From Novosphingobium organovorum (GTDB taxonomy: Bacteria; Pseudomonadota; Alphaproteobacteria; Sphingomonadales; Sphingomonadaceae), in the NCBI RefSeq assembly GCF_022832435.1, contig NZ_JALHLF010000032.1, forward strand, positions 1 through 35,584: a stretch of DNA of 35,584 bases, in the 5' to 3' direction. The translations under genes and the position numbers were made by a program. Shown here piece by piece: positions 18,510 through 26,645 of this stretch. A model generated the notes under the pieces. The model was not told the origin of the DNA and searched no databases. It was given only the letters and a program-made list of their open reading frames with translations. The stretch's first letter is position 1. Each line of letters begins with the position of its first letter.

Positions 18510-19028
18510 TCAGGCGTGGTGCGCGCTCTGCTGCAGCGGGGCGCCGGGATCGCGCGCCGCGACAGGGGCTGTGTCCGGTGCTTCGGCCTCGCCGTTGAGA
18601 CGCTTGGTGAAGGCCTTGCGGATCAGCCAGGGCTCGAGGATGCGGCCCGCGATGTAGAGCGCGGCGAAGATCCCGGCAAAGACCAGCCCCGATGTCTTGG
18701 CGTCCTTGAGCAGCAGCGCGACGGCGACGAAGAAGAAGGGCAGTGCGAAGCAGAACAGCAGCGTGCCGCTGTTCATCGCGTAGACGAGCCGCGAGGTCGT
18801 CTGTCCCTGTTCGACCGTCAGCGTACCACTGCGGTAGATGGCCATCTTGTCCTGCGCGCGCGGGTCCTTCTTGCGGAAGGTCAGCGTGTCGCCGTCGATC
18901 GCCGTGCGCGTCCCATCGGCCTGGAACTGGTCGTCGAGCGCGGCGAAAGTCTCGGCCGAAGTGCGCGGCGGGATCAGCGCGAGCGAGCCGCGCACGGTCC
19001 AGATCGTATCGATGAAAGGCAGGTTCAC
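18510..19028 (-). CDS. Uncharacterised membrane protein downstream of a sterol-desaturase-family gene
   Basis: A 172-aa protein I do not recognise. Residues 1-85 are soluble and beta-rich in appearance (IWTVRGSLALIPP, DGDTLTFRKKDP). Two adjacent hydrophobic helices follow at about 86-108 and 112-132 (GTLLFCFALPFFFVAVALLL and GLVFAGIFAALYIAG), then a basic cytoplasmic-type tail. The GTG start at 19028 has TGGAGA seven nt upstream. It lies 69 nt after the stop of the membrane di-iron hydroxylase gene, same strand, and so probably belongs to that operon and shares its TATTAC-type control. It may be an accessory or membrane partner of the hydroxylase; nothing in the sequence shows a catalytic role. 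Confidence 0.75.
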   Translation of the reverse strand: MNLPFIDTIWTVRGSLALIPPRTSAETFAALDDQFQADGTRTAIDGDTLTFRKKDPRAQDKMAIYRSGTLTVEQGQTTSRLVYAMNSGTLLFCFALPFFFVAVALLLKDAKTSGLVFAGIFAALYIAGRILEPWLIRKAFTKRLNGEAEAPDTAPVAARDPGAPLQQSAHHA

Positions 19029-19097
19029 GCAAAGGTCTCCAGATGCGCGCGAAGGGCGCGCACGCGCGGTGGTGTGGTATCGGCTCGGCGGGGCCGC

Positions 19098-20087
19098 TTA
19101 CTCGGCCGGGACTGCGGCGGGGTGCAGGCGGCGCTGGAGGAAGGCCTTGGACGACTTGTACCCTTCGGTGAAGGTATAGGTCATCTGCTCGGGGATCGAC
19201 ATGCGGCGGCCGCCTTCCATGCCCAGCAGTTCCGCTTCGCCATCGACGCAGGTGCCGAAGATGCGGTCCAGGAAGATGTAGGTGTTGCAGTAGTTGCTGC
19301 GGCTGGCTTCGTAGTCGAGCGAGTGGTGCACGCTGTGGTGTTCGGTGGTGTTGAACAGGAACAGCCACCAGCGCGGGGTGTTGAAGCGGATGTTGGCGTG
19401 CTGGTAGATGCTGATCGACATGCCCAGCGAACCGGCGAGGAGCGCGGCGCGCGGCAGGAAGTCGAAGAAACCACCGATGCCAAGCCCGATCAGGAAGATC
19501 TCGGTCGGGTTGCCGATCTGGCCCTTGTTGATGTTGAGCTGGGTGATGTAGTGGTGCACCGAGTGCGACAGCCACAGCGGGTACCAGTTGTGCATCCCGC
19601 GGTGCATCCAGTAGTAGCAGATGTCGGCGAACAGCGTGATGAGGAACGCCTGGACGAGCAGCGGCATGCTGGTGAACCAGGTGAACTTCTCGGTGTCGAA
19701 GGACTTGAGGATGTGTTCGGCCCAGACATCACTGCCGAAATTCTTGCCGAGGTAGCGGATCAGCGTGTAGGCGATCGCGACGTAGAACAGGTCGACGACG
19801 AGCTCCTTCCAGGTCAGGCTCCAGCTCTTGTAGCGCGGATTGACCCACTCCAGGATATAGAGCAGCACCTTGAAGCCGATGCCGATGCCGATCGCGGTCG
19901 ATGCCTTGGCGATGGAATCGGGCGCGTACATCCAGAACAGCACGAGCGCGAGCAGGACCGCGGGCTGGAAGTAGGTGAAGAACATCCGCTTGAACGGACC
20001 GCCTTCGACTTTGGGCAGATTGTCCCAGCCGACAGTGACCGGCGAATCCGCACCAATCACTCGCTTCCCGACGCGAACTCCGTTCAT
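19098..20087 (-). CDS. Membrane di-iron hydroxylase, sterol desaturase / fatty acid hydroxylase superfamily (paralog 1)
   Basis: Integral membrane oxygenase of about 329 aa. The three histidine clusters that bind the di-iron centre are present: HRGMH (162-166), HSVHH (175-179) and HHSVHH (250-255), with an extra conserved His230 in YQHANIR. Hydrophobic helices occur at about 42-60, 62-80, 98-112 and 141-160. Known superfamily members use O2 and an electron donor to hydroxylate or desaturate lipids and other molecules; the substrate here is unknown. The frame is open to 20138, but the ATG at 20087 has GAGGGTGAG directly upstream and is preferred. It is a clear paralog of the protein at 25154-26137 (shared NPxEIF/NPIELF, HANxR, HHSxHHSxDYE). 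Three GTAATAC half-sites lie just upstream. Confidence 0.88.
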   Translation of the reverse strand: MNGVRVGKRVIGADSPVTVGWDNLPKVEGGPFKRMFFTYFQPAVLLALVLFWMYAPDSIAKASTAIGIGIGFKVLLYILEWVNPRYKSWSLTWKELVVDLFYVAIAYTLIRYLGKNFGSDVWAEHILKSFDTEKFTWFTSMPLLVQAFLITLFADICYYWMHRGMHNWYPLWLSHSVHHYITQLNINKGQIGNPTEIFLIGLGIGGFFDFLPRAALLAGSLGMSISIYQHANIRFNTPRWWLFLFNTTEHHSVHHSLDYEASRSNYCNTYIFLDRIFGTCVDGEAELLGMEGGRRMSIPEQMTYTFTEGYKSSKAFLQRRLHPAAVPAE

Positions 20088-20099
20088 ACACTCACCCTC

Positions 20100-20150
20100 G
20101 TAATACGCAGTGGCCCGTGGTAGTAATACTGAATACAAGCATCGTAATAC
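20100..20150. promoter_or_regulatory. TATTAC-type operator, three half-sites, upstream of sterol-desaturase paralog 1
   Basis: On the plus strand GTAATAC occurs at 20100-20106, 20123-20129 and 20144-20150. Read on the minus strand toward the gene, the outer pair is TATTAC-N14-GTATTA (20149 down to 20124), the same geometry as the element at 26237-26262. The nearest half-site is only 12 nt before the ATG at 20087, overlapping the ribosome-binding region. It is likely to be bound by one of the NikR-like regulators of this window, by inference from shared sequence. Confidence 0.65.
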
Positions 20151-20709
20151 TCGCCCGCTTCGCTGTCTACAGCCATCTGGACCTTCGTCCCAGATTGTCC
20201 CGCCCGGTTCCGGCGCGTGTCCGGGAAGGGCCTGGCCTTGTCCCGCGATACCGCGTGAAACCCTAGGAAAACTGCGGGTTTGCGAATGGCTTCAATCTAT
20301 CACAGCTTTGCCGTTCGTAAACCGCGACGGAGGGCCTGGGTGTGCATTTTATTCGTCCTGCGAAGAAAAATTTGGCAGTGGCGAGGTTGATGCCCCCGGT
20401 AGGGTCCGGATCGCGGCTTGGTTTGTTCCATCCTAGGGCGCTTTTGCGAATCGGAAATTGCGAGAAATCAAGCGCGACCGAAGATGCGGCTCAGCCAGGC
20501 GGCGGGTCTTCGCGCAGCCTTTCCTCGGCGATGCGGCGCGCGGGTGCGAGCCGACGCGGTGCCGAGCCCGCGCGGTGCCGAGCCGGGGCAAGCCGATTGC
20601 AGCGGCGGGGGCTGCGCGTTAAGCGTGGCGGATCTTCAGGAGCGCGAAGGCGCCAGGCCACGGTCCCTCCATCACCATCGGGGGCCGCGGTGATCGCTAC
20701 AGAAACGGG
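20151..20709. other. Intergenic region with a short tandem repeat
   Basis: About 560 nt between divergent genes. It holds no convincing gene; open frames here are Arg/Gly-rich or very short. A 13-bp sequence, GCGGTGCCGAGCC, is repeated at 20556-20568 and 20572-20584 (16-bp period). The left part (20280-20360) is less GC-rich and could contain the promoter of the TPR-sulfotransferase gene. No riboswitch or known small RNA was recognised. Confidence 0.4.
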
Positions 20710-22395
20710 ATGCACCATCGTCATGAAACCGAACCGCGCGGTGCGCCGCTTCGCCGCTTGTCCGGCGCTTTGCGAGTCGCGGGCGTGAGCCTGCAAGGCG
20801 AGGGCGCGGAGACGCTCGAGGCGCAGGCGCGCGCTGCTCTGGCGCGCGGCGATCTGTCCAGCGCGCAGCGCGCGGCGGGCACACTGGCCCGGCGTCATCC
20901 CGAACGCGCGGCGGGGCCGTTTCTGCTCGGGCTCGTCGCCGCGGAAGCGGGGCGGTTCGGGGAGGCCTTGCCGTTGCTGCGCCAGGCCACAGAGGGCGAG
21001 GCGGCGCCTGCCGAGCAGGCCGAGCACCTTGCCCAGCTCGCGCGCATCCTGATCCTGCTGCGACGCGACGGCGAGGCGGCCGAGGCCGCGCAGGCCGCGC
21101 TCACCCTTGCCCAGCAGGCCTCGGCGCTCACGCTCGATACCATCGGCTGCGTGCTGGTCCGGCTGGGCGATCACCAGAGCGCGCTGGCGCCCTTTGGCCG
21201 TGCGGTGGAGGACGAGCCGGACAACCCGGTCTATCGCTTCAACCTTGCCGCCGCGCTTGGCTTCACCGGAGAGGTGGCGGCGGCGCGCGCGCACTACGAG
21301 GCGATCCTTGAGCGCGATCCGGGCCATGCGCGGGTGCATTACGCGCTGGCGATCCTGTCGCGCCAGAGCCGCGAGGACAACCACGTCACCCGGCTCGAAG
21401 CCGCGCTGGCCAAGACGCCGGGCCGCGAGGACGCGCTGCGCCTGCGCTATGCGCTGGCCAAGGAGCTTGAGGACATCGGCGAGCCCGCGCGCGCCTTTGC
21501 CCATCTGGCGCAGGCCAACGCCGCGCACAAGGCGGCGACCGGTTACGACTTTGCCCGCGATGCGGCGATCTTCGATGCGATCGAGGCGCTGTTTTCGAAC
21601 GGTGATACGCCGCTCTCCACAGGCGCCGGGCGGGGCGGCGCCGCGCCGATCTTCGTGGTCGGAATGCCGCGCACGGGCACCACGCTGGTCGATCGCATCC
21701 TCTCCTCGCACCGCGATGTCGAGGCGACAGGCGAGCTTCAGGCCATGCCGGTCGCGGTCAAGCAGCTGGCGGGCACGCGTTCGCGGCTGGTGATCGATGC
21801 GGAAACGATCGCGGCGAGCGCCGCTTCGGACCCGCGCGCCATCGGTGAGGCTTACCTTGCCCGCGCGCAGCACCACCGGCGCACGGGGCGCGCACGGTTT
21901 ACCGACAAGCTGCCCGCCAACTTCCTCTATATCGGCCATATCCTTTGCGCGCTGCCCGAGGCGCGCGTGGTGTGCCTGCGTCGCGGTGCGATGGACACGG
22001 TGTGGAGCAATCTGCGCAACCTCTTCGCCACGCAGTCGGCCTATTACGGCTATTCGTACGATCCGCTCGACACCGCGCGCTATTTTGCGCGCTTCGATCG
22101 GCTCATGGCGTTCTGGGAGGCGCGGTTTGCGGGCCGCGTGCTGCAACTGGGCTACGAGGCGCTGGTGCACGACCAGGAAGGCGAGACGCGAAGGCTGCTG
22201 GCGCATTGCGGGTTGGACTGGGACCCGGCGTGCCTCGCCTTCCATCAGAACGCAGCCGCCGTCGCCACGCCCAGCGCGGCGCAAGTGCGCCGTCCGCTCA
22301 ACGCCGAGGGGATCGGGCGCTGGAAGACCCACGCCGAAGACCTGCGCGAGGTCGCGGCGTTTTTCCAAAGCGCGGGGATCGCGCTCGACGGATAG
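20710..22395 (+). CDS. TPR-domain sulfotransferase family protein
   Basis: A 561-aa protein with an N-terminal tetratricopeptide region (about residues 30-290, with helical pairs such as DLSSAQRAAGTLARRHP, GEAAEAAQAALTLAQ and GEVAAARAHYEAILERDPGHA). A C-terminal sulfotransferase domain follows (about 312-560). The PAPS-binding 5'-phosphosulfate loop is visible as IFVVGMPRTGTTLVDRIL (314-331), and the 3'-phosphate-binding region as DKLPANFLYIGHI then ARVVCLRRGAMDTVWS. It would transfer sulfate from PAPS to an unknown acceptor. The start is uncertain: the ATG at 20710 has only a weak GAAACGGG upstream. It stands alone on the plus strand between two minus-strand operons and ends at a strong terminator. 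Confidence 0.88.
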   Translation: MHHRHETEPRGAPLRRLSGALRVAGVSLQGEGAETLEAQARAALARGDLSSAQRAAGTLARRHPERAAGPFLLGLVAAEAGRFGEALPLLRQATEGEAAPAEQAEHLAQLARILILLRRDGEAAEAAQAALTLAQQASALTLDTIGCVLVRLGDHQSALAPFGRAVEDEPDNPVYRFNLAAALGFTGEVAAARAHYEAILERDPGHARVHYALAILSRQSREDNHVTRLEAALAKTPGREDALRLRYALAKELEDIGEPARAFAHLAQANAAHKAATGYDFARDAAIFDAIEALFSNGDTPLSTGAGRGGAAPIFVVGMPRTGTTLVDRILSSHRDVEATGELQAMPVAVKQLAGTRSRLVIDAETIAASAASDPRAIGEAYLARAQHHRRTGRARFTDKLPANFLYIGHILCALPEARVVCLRRGAMDTVWSNLRNLFATQSAYYGYSYDPLDTARYFARFDRLMAFWEARFAGRVLQLGYEALVHDQEGETRRLLAHCGLDWDPACLAFHQNAAAVATPSAAQVRRPLNAEGIGRWKTHAEDLREVAAFFQSAGIALDG

Positions 22396-22417
22396 CCTTG
22401 GCGAGAGGCAAAAAAAA

Positions 22418-22452
22418 GGGGCCGGGAAACAGCGCGTTTCCCGGCCCCTTTT
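22418..22452. terminator. Strong bidirectional rho-independent terminator
   Basis: A perfect 13-bp stem, GGGGCCGGGAAAC / GTTTCCCGGCCCC, encloses a 5-nt loop. It is flanked by a run of seven or more A on the left and TTTT on the right. It sits between the convergent TPR-sulfotransferase gene (ends 22395) and the receptor gene (ends 22472), and can terminate both transcripts. Confidence 0.93.
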
Positions 22453-22471
22453 CGTGTGTTCTGGCCGCGGC

Positions 22472-24895
22472 TTAGAAGCGCACGGTGCCCTGCAGGCCGA
22501 CGACGCGCGGCTGCGCGACCGAACGGGCGTAATAGCGCGAGATCACACCATCGTTGACGATGCCCTTGCGGGTCAGGTCGTTGCTGACGCCGGTGATGGC
22601 GTAAGTGTCGAAGATGTTGGTCGCATAGACGCCGATGTCGAAACGCTCGGTCTTGTAGGTGATGTTGGCCTGATGCATCCAGTACGACGGGAGCGCCTCG
22701 CCGCCGCCACGCAGGCCCACGCGGGTGTAGATGTTGCCGGTGTAGGTCGCCGTCCAGCCGAACGCGATCGAGTTGTCACCCACGGGCATTTCGTAGGTGG
22801 CGTTGATCGCGCCCTTGTTCTTGGCCGAGCCAGGCAGGCGGTCGCCCGAATAGGCCGAGACCAGATCCCCGCCTTCGACCGACAGCAGGTCGGGCACGTC
22901 CTCGGTCAGGTGCGCGTCGAGGTAGGAGTAGTTGCCGCGGATGGTCAGGCCCTGGATCGGGTTGGCCTGGAACGAGACGTCGACGCCCTGCGAGACCGCC
23001 TTGCCGCCGTTCACGGTGATGCCGATCGCGCCGTAGGTGGTCTGACCGTCAAGCTGGATGCCGTCCCAGTCGATGTGGAAGGCCGAGAGCGAGACCATCA
23101 GCTTGTTGTCGAACAGCTGCGCGCGCGCGCCGATTTCGGCGTTCTTGGTGCGGTCGGGGCCGTAGGACAGCTCGCTGGGCAGCGCGCACAGCGTCTGGCC
23201 GCTCGGGCCGTTGTCGATCACGTCCTGGCTGCACGGTGCAACGCGGTTGACGCCGCCGATGCGGTAGCCGGTCGACCAGGTGCCGTAAACCATCACGCTG
23301 GGCGTGATGTTCCACGAGGCGTTGATCTTGTAGACGAGCCCGTTGTCCGAAGTCGAACCCGAGCGCGAGCTGTAGGTATCGTCCCAAAGCGGGAGGTACG
23401 AGCCGCCGTCGACGTTGGCGGTGTACTTGTAGTAGCGCAGGCCGCCGGTGATCTGGAGATCCGGCGTGAAGTGCCAGGTCGCCTCGCCGTAGAGACCCTT
23501 TTCGTCGTTGCTGCTGTTGACGTACGAGGAATACTCGTGCGCGTACTCGGAGTTCGAGTGGTCGGTGATGAAGCTGGTGTCCCAGTTGTCCGCCTCGTTG
23601 GCCCATTCGGGGAAGCCGGGGACATATTCATCGTAGTTCGACTTGTAGTGCTGGCGGTTCCAGAACGCCCCCGCCACGAAGCTGAGCGGGCTGTCGAAAG
23701 TCGAGACGAAGCGCAGCTCGTTGGTGAACTCGTGTTCCTTCTGCTGCGAGACGTTGTAGCTGGAGAACTCGGGGAAGGCTTCGTAGCCGTAGTCGAGGTC
23801 GAGCAGGAGGTCGGTGTTGTCGTTCTTGTAGCGGGTCTTGCGCTGCGTATAGGCCGAGACGAACACCACGTTGAGAGCGTCCTGCACGTTGCCCTCGACT
23901 TCGAGCGAGAGCATGTCGCCGATGCGGGTCGCGGGCTCGAGGTAGCGCCAGGCGCCCTGATACTTGCCTTCACCCACGACACCCGCGCTGGTGGCCGACT
24001 GGCCCTCGGTGTGGGTGCGCTGGTGGGCGTAGGTGACGTAGGCCTTGAAGTCGTCGGTGAAGAAGCCGAGCTGGTTGCGCGTGGTGAACGTGCGTTCGAA
24101 GTTCACGTCGCTGTAGGAATTGAAGTTCTCGGCCTTGTCCGCATCGGTGCCCATCGGGTTGCTGGTATCGCCGGGCTGCGGGTTCGAGACGCCCGGCTCC
24201 TTGAGCACGTAGGGGTAATCGATATAGCCCGGCGTGTAGTAATAGCCGGTGACCGAGCGGAACGCGATGTGGTCCTTGACGATCGGGATGTTGACCATCC
24301 CGTAGCCGTTGTACCCGGTGTTCTTGGAATGGGCCATGTCGAACACCTGGCCGTGCAGTTCGGCCGAGTATTCGGTCGCGTCGGGCCGGTTGGGGATGTT
24401 GCGCATCGCGCCCGCGAGCGTACCCAGGCCGTAGAGCGTGCCTTGCGGGCCGAGCAGCGTTTCGACGCGGTTGATGTCGATCAGCTTGAAGTCGTAGTAC
24501 ATCGGCACTTCGCCGAGGTACATGCCGACCGCCGAGTTCGAGTTGTCGCCGCCGCTGGCGTCGGTGTCGCTCGCCGAAAGACCGCGCATGACGATGGTGC
24601 CCGCGCCGCGCGGGCCGGTGTCGACGATGGTCACGCCCGGCGTGAAGGCGCCCAGGTTGCGCATGTCGTCGATGTGCTGGTCCTGCAGGTCGCTGCCGCT
24701 CACCGCGCTGATGTTGATCGGCGTTTCCATGATCGTGGTGTCACGGCGGGTGGCCGACACGATGATGGTGTTGCCATCGCTGGCACCGGCGTCAGCCGCG
24801 GGGGCTTCGTCGGCCAGCGCGGGGGCGGCGGCCAGCGCGCAGCTGATGACGGTTGCGGAAAGAAGTCCTGCCCTGATTCGTGTCCTGTACGACAT
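22472..24895 (-). CDS. TonB-dependent receptor downstream of sterol-desaturase paralog 2
   Basis: Outer-membrane TonB-dependent transporter, 807 aa. A signal peptide (LLSATVISCALAAAPALA) precedes a TonB-box-like TIIVSATRRDTTIMETP and a plug domain (IVMRGLSASDTD, VETLLGPQGTLYGLGTLAGAMR). The barrel ends in GLQGTVRF. There is no STN domain. It shares the N-terminal ATRRDTT/ALRRDTT element and PIVKD segment with the receptor at 15883-18177, but the two are clearly divergent. It begins 258 nt after the sterol-desaturase paralog 2 gene on the same strand. It may be transcribed with that gene and so may belong to the TATTAC-type regulon. The ligand is unknown. Confidence 0.93.
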   Translation of the reverse strand: MSYRTRIRAGLLSATVISCALAAAPALADEAPAADAGASDGNTIIVSATRRDTTIMETPINISAVSGSDLQDQHIDDMRNLGAFTPGVTIVDTGPRGAGTIVMRGLSASDTDASGGDNSNSAVGMYLGEVPMYYDFKLIDINRVETLLGPQGTLYGLGTLAGAMRNIPNRPDATEYSAELHGQVFDMAHSKNTGYNGYGMVNIPIVKDHIAFRSVTGYYYTPGYIDYPYVLKEPGVSNPQPGDTSNPMGTDADKAENFNSYSDVNFERTFTTRNQLGFFTDDFKAYVTYAHQRTHTEGQSATSAGVVGEGKYQGAWRYLEPATRIGDMLSLEVEGNVQDALNVVFVSAYTQRKTRYKNDNTDLLLDLDYGYEAFPEFSSYNVSQQKEHEFTNELRFVSTFDSPLSFVAGAFWNRQHYKSNYDEYVPGFPEWANEADNWDTSFITDHSNSEYAHEYSSYVNSSNDEKGLYGEATWHFTPDLQITGGLRYYKYTANVDGGSYLPLWDDTYSSRSGSTSDNGLVYKINASWNITPSVMVYGTWSTGYRIGGVNRVAPCSQDVIDNGPSGQTLCALPSELSYGPDRTKNAEIGARAQLFDNKLMVSLSAFHIDWDGIQLDGQTTYGAIGITVNGGKAVSQGVDVSFQANPIQGLTIRGNYSYLDAHLTEDVPDLLSVEGGDLVSAYSGDRLPGSAKNKGAINATYEMPVGDNSIAFGWTATYTGNIYTRVGLRGGGEALPSYWMHQANITYKTERFDIGVYATNIFDTYAITGVSNDLTRKGIVNDGVISRYYARSVAQPRVVGLQGTVRF

Positions 24896-25153
24896 TGGTT
24901 ACCTCGTCTTGTGCTGGGTCTTGTTCTGTCTGTGGCGCTCGCCTCGCCGGATTGCCCTCAATCCGAAAAAAGCCAGGCCTGAAAATGCCCGGATGGCGGT
25001 GAGCGTGGGTGCATGGAGCGTCGGTCTTGCGTGGCCGGGGCCACGGATCGTGGTGCGAAGCCCTGGCTTTCCCGGCGTCTTGCCGGAGCTGGCCTGGGAG
25101 GGCTTGGGGGCGGTATGTCCGGTGGCCGGGACCTTGCTTCCCGGGAATCGCGC

Positions 25154-26137
25154 TCAATGCGCGCCGGACGACGGCGTCGCGCGCTTTTCCTTCAAGCGCG
25201 CGAGGATCGGTTGAAAGGGGAACAGGAACTGCTCGGCGATCGAGAGGCGCTTGCGCTCGTCCTGACCGACCACGCTGGCCTCGCCTTCGCGATAGGTGCC
25301 CATCAGCCGGTCGAGCAGGATCAGCGAATTGGCGTAGTTGCAGCGCGTGCTTTCGTAGTCGGTCGAATGGTGCAGGCTGTGGTGGCGGATGGTGGTGAAG
25401 AAGAACGCGTAAAAGCGCGGCGGGTCCGAGCGCACGTTGGCGTGCGCATACGTCGAGATCGCGCCGAGCAGGTTGAACGCGCAGAGCACCGGCGTCGTCG
25501 CGAAATCGAAGAAGGCCAGCACGCTCAGGCTGATCAGGAACAGCTCGATCGGATTGCCGACATAGCCCTTCATCGCGTTGAGCTGGGTGATGTGGTGGTG
25601 CGGCGCGTGGGTCAGCCAGAAGGGATGCCAGTTGTGCATCAGGCGGTGCATCCAGTACTGGCCGAATTCGAACAGCACGATGACCATGGCGACCTGGACC
25701 AGGAACGGCAGCTGGCCGACCCAGGGGGTGGCGATGCCGAGCGACTGCTTGATCGCGTGGAGCGGGGTTTCGGCCAGGTGCTCGCTCAGCCAGGAGATCA
25801 CGGTGTAGCCGAGCAGGACGTAGAACACGTCGGTCAGGAACTCGCGCCGGTCGAGCCGCCAGCCGCGATGGCGTTCCAGACCCCATTCGAGCAGCTGGAC
25901 GAAAGCGGTGGTAAGCCCTCCGGCGACGATCAGCGCCCACGAATTGTCGACCAGGCTCTTGGGGCCGAACATCCAGAAGGCGACGATGGCGATGAGCGTT
26001 GCGGGCGGAAGAAGATTGACGAGGCGGGTGGCCAGCGACGGCGTGCCGGGCGCGCCGTGAGTGGCGCGCGGATCGTCACGCGTGACGGCGGTCGGGGCAT
26101 CAGGTGAACCTGACTGGTAGGCCGGCAATCGATCCAT
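25154..26137 (-). CDS. Membrane di-iron hydroxylase, sterol desaturase / fatty acid hydroxylase superfamily (paralog 2)
   Basis: Integral membrane protein of 327 aa with the complete di-iron histidine set: HRLMH (164-168), HAPHHH (177-182) and HHSLHH (252-257), plus His232 in YAHANVR. Hydrophobic segments lie at about 42-58, 65-82, 102-118, 145-160 and 200-225. It aligns along most of its length with the protein at 19098-20087 (both have QYWMHR/YYWMHR, HNW, HITQLN/YITQLN, GNPIELF/GNPTEIF, DRLMGT/DRIFGT). The two are therefore paralogs within one cluster. The ATG at 26137 has GGGGAG eight nt upstream. It is divergent from the NikR-like gene at 26646 and is followed on the same strand by a TonB-dependent receptor. 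The substrate is unknown; a TATTAC-type operator lies 100 nt upstream. Confidence 0.88.
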   Translation of the reverse strand: MDRLPAYQSGSPDAPTAVTRDDPRATHGAPGTPSLATRLVNLLPPATLIAIVAFWMFGPKSLVDNSWALIVAGGLTTAFVQLLEWGLERHRGWRLDRREFLTDVFYVLLGYTVISWLSEHLAETPLHAIKQSLGIATPWVGQLPFLVQVAMVIVLFEFGQYWMHRLMHNWHPFWLTHAPHHHITQLNAMKGYVGNPIELFLISLSVLAFFDFATTPVLCAFNLLGAISTYAHANVRSDPPRFYAFFFTTIRHHSLHHSTDYESTRCNYANSLILLDRLMGTYREGEASVVGQDERKRLSIAEQFLFPFQPILARLKEKRATPSSGAH

Positions 26138-26236
26138 AGAAAATCTCCCCTATCGAGCTGCGCCGCAGCTCAACGTCCCAGATCTTCTCCCCCACTCCTG
26201 AACCGCTCTGTCCGGCGATGCCCAACACGGTATTGA

Positions 26237-26262
26237 TATTACAGATTGCGTCAAGAGTATTA
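26237..26262. promoter_or_regulatory. TATTAC-N14-GTATTA operator upstream of sterol-desaturase paralog 2
   Basis: TATTAC (26237-26242) and GTATTA (26257-26262) are separated by 14 nt, the same arrangement as upstream of paralog 1 read toward that gene. On the minus strand the spacer contains TTGACG, a possible -35 element pointing at the hydroxylase gene 100 nt away. A bound regulator would therefore cover the promoter. Confidence 0.6.
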
Positions 26263-26503
26263 ATTTGTGCGTCGCAAAATGCGGCAGGGAGGGGGTGGAG
26301 GGGTCAAGAAAGCGCCGTTTTTCAAACTTCTTTGAGGCGCAGGGAAAGGACGCCCTCGCCGTGTTCGGGCACGGTGGAGGGCGCTTCGGGGCGTGGGGCT
26401 GCGCGGTTGTGATGGAATCGCCACAGTGCCCGGCGCGGCTTGAACACGCGGGACGAGCCGAGGGAGGGGCGGTGTAACGCGGTCCAAATTCGCCCGACGG
26501 TGA

Positions 26504-26530
26504 TATTACTCACACTTAACAAGCGTAATA
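26504..26530. promoter_or_regulatory. TATTAC-N15-GTAATA operator upstream of NikR-like gene 1
   Basis: TATTAC (26504-26509) and GTAATA (26525-26530) form an inverted repeat, extendable to ATATTAC/GTAATAT, with a 15-nt spacer. That is one base longer than in the other copies. It lies 115 nt upstream of the ATG at 26646, suggesting autoregulation. Confidence 0.6.
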
Positions 26531-26645
26531 TTTGTCATGGACAAGCCCCACCTTTTCAGCGAATGAAGACGTACAACGGCAGCGGTTTAGGCGTTCGTCC
26601 ACGACCGCCCCGAACGCGAAAGCACGAGGATTGGCGAAGCGCACG

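Larger units (their letters stand above)
26138..26645. other. Divergent regulatory region with two TATTAC-type elements
   Basis: A 508-nt gap between the divergent hydroxylase gene (starts 26137) and the NikR-like gene (starts 26646). It contains the operator-like elements at 26237-26262 and 26504-26530, one near each gene. The GC-rich middle holds only short frames with no sign of function. No riboswitch was recognised; in particular I could not find a guanidine-I (ykkC) pattern. Confidence 0.5.

Noticed and set aside
20491..22368. 625-aa minus-strand open frame opposite the TPR-sulfotransferase
   Set aside because: Shadow frame; the plus strand has TPR periodicity and a PAPS-binding loop.
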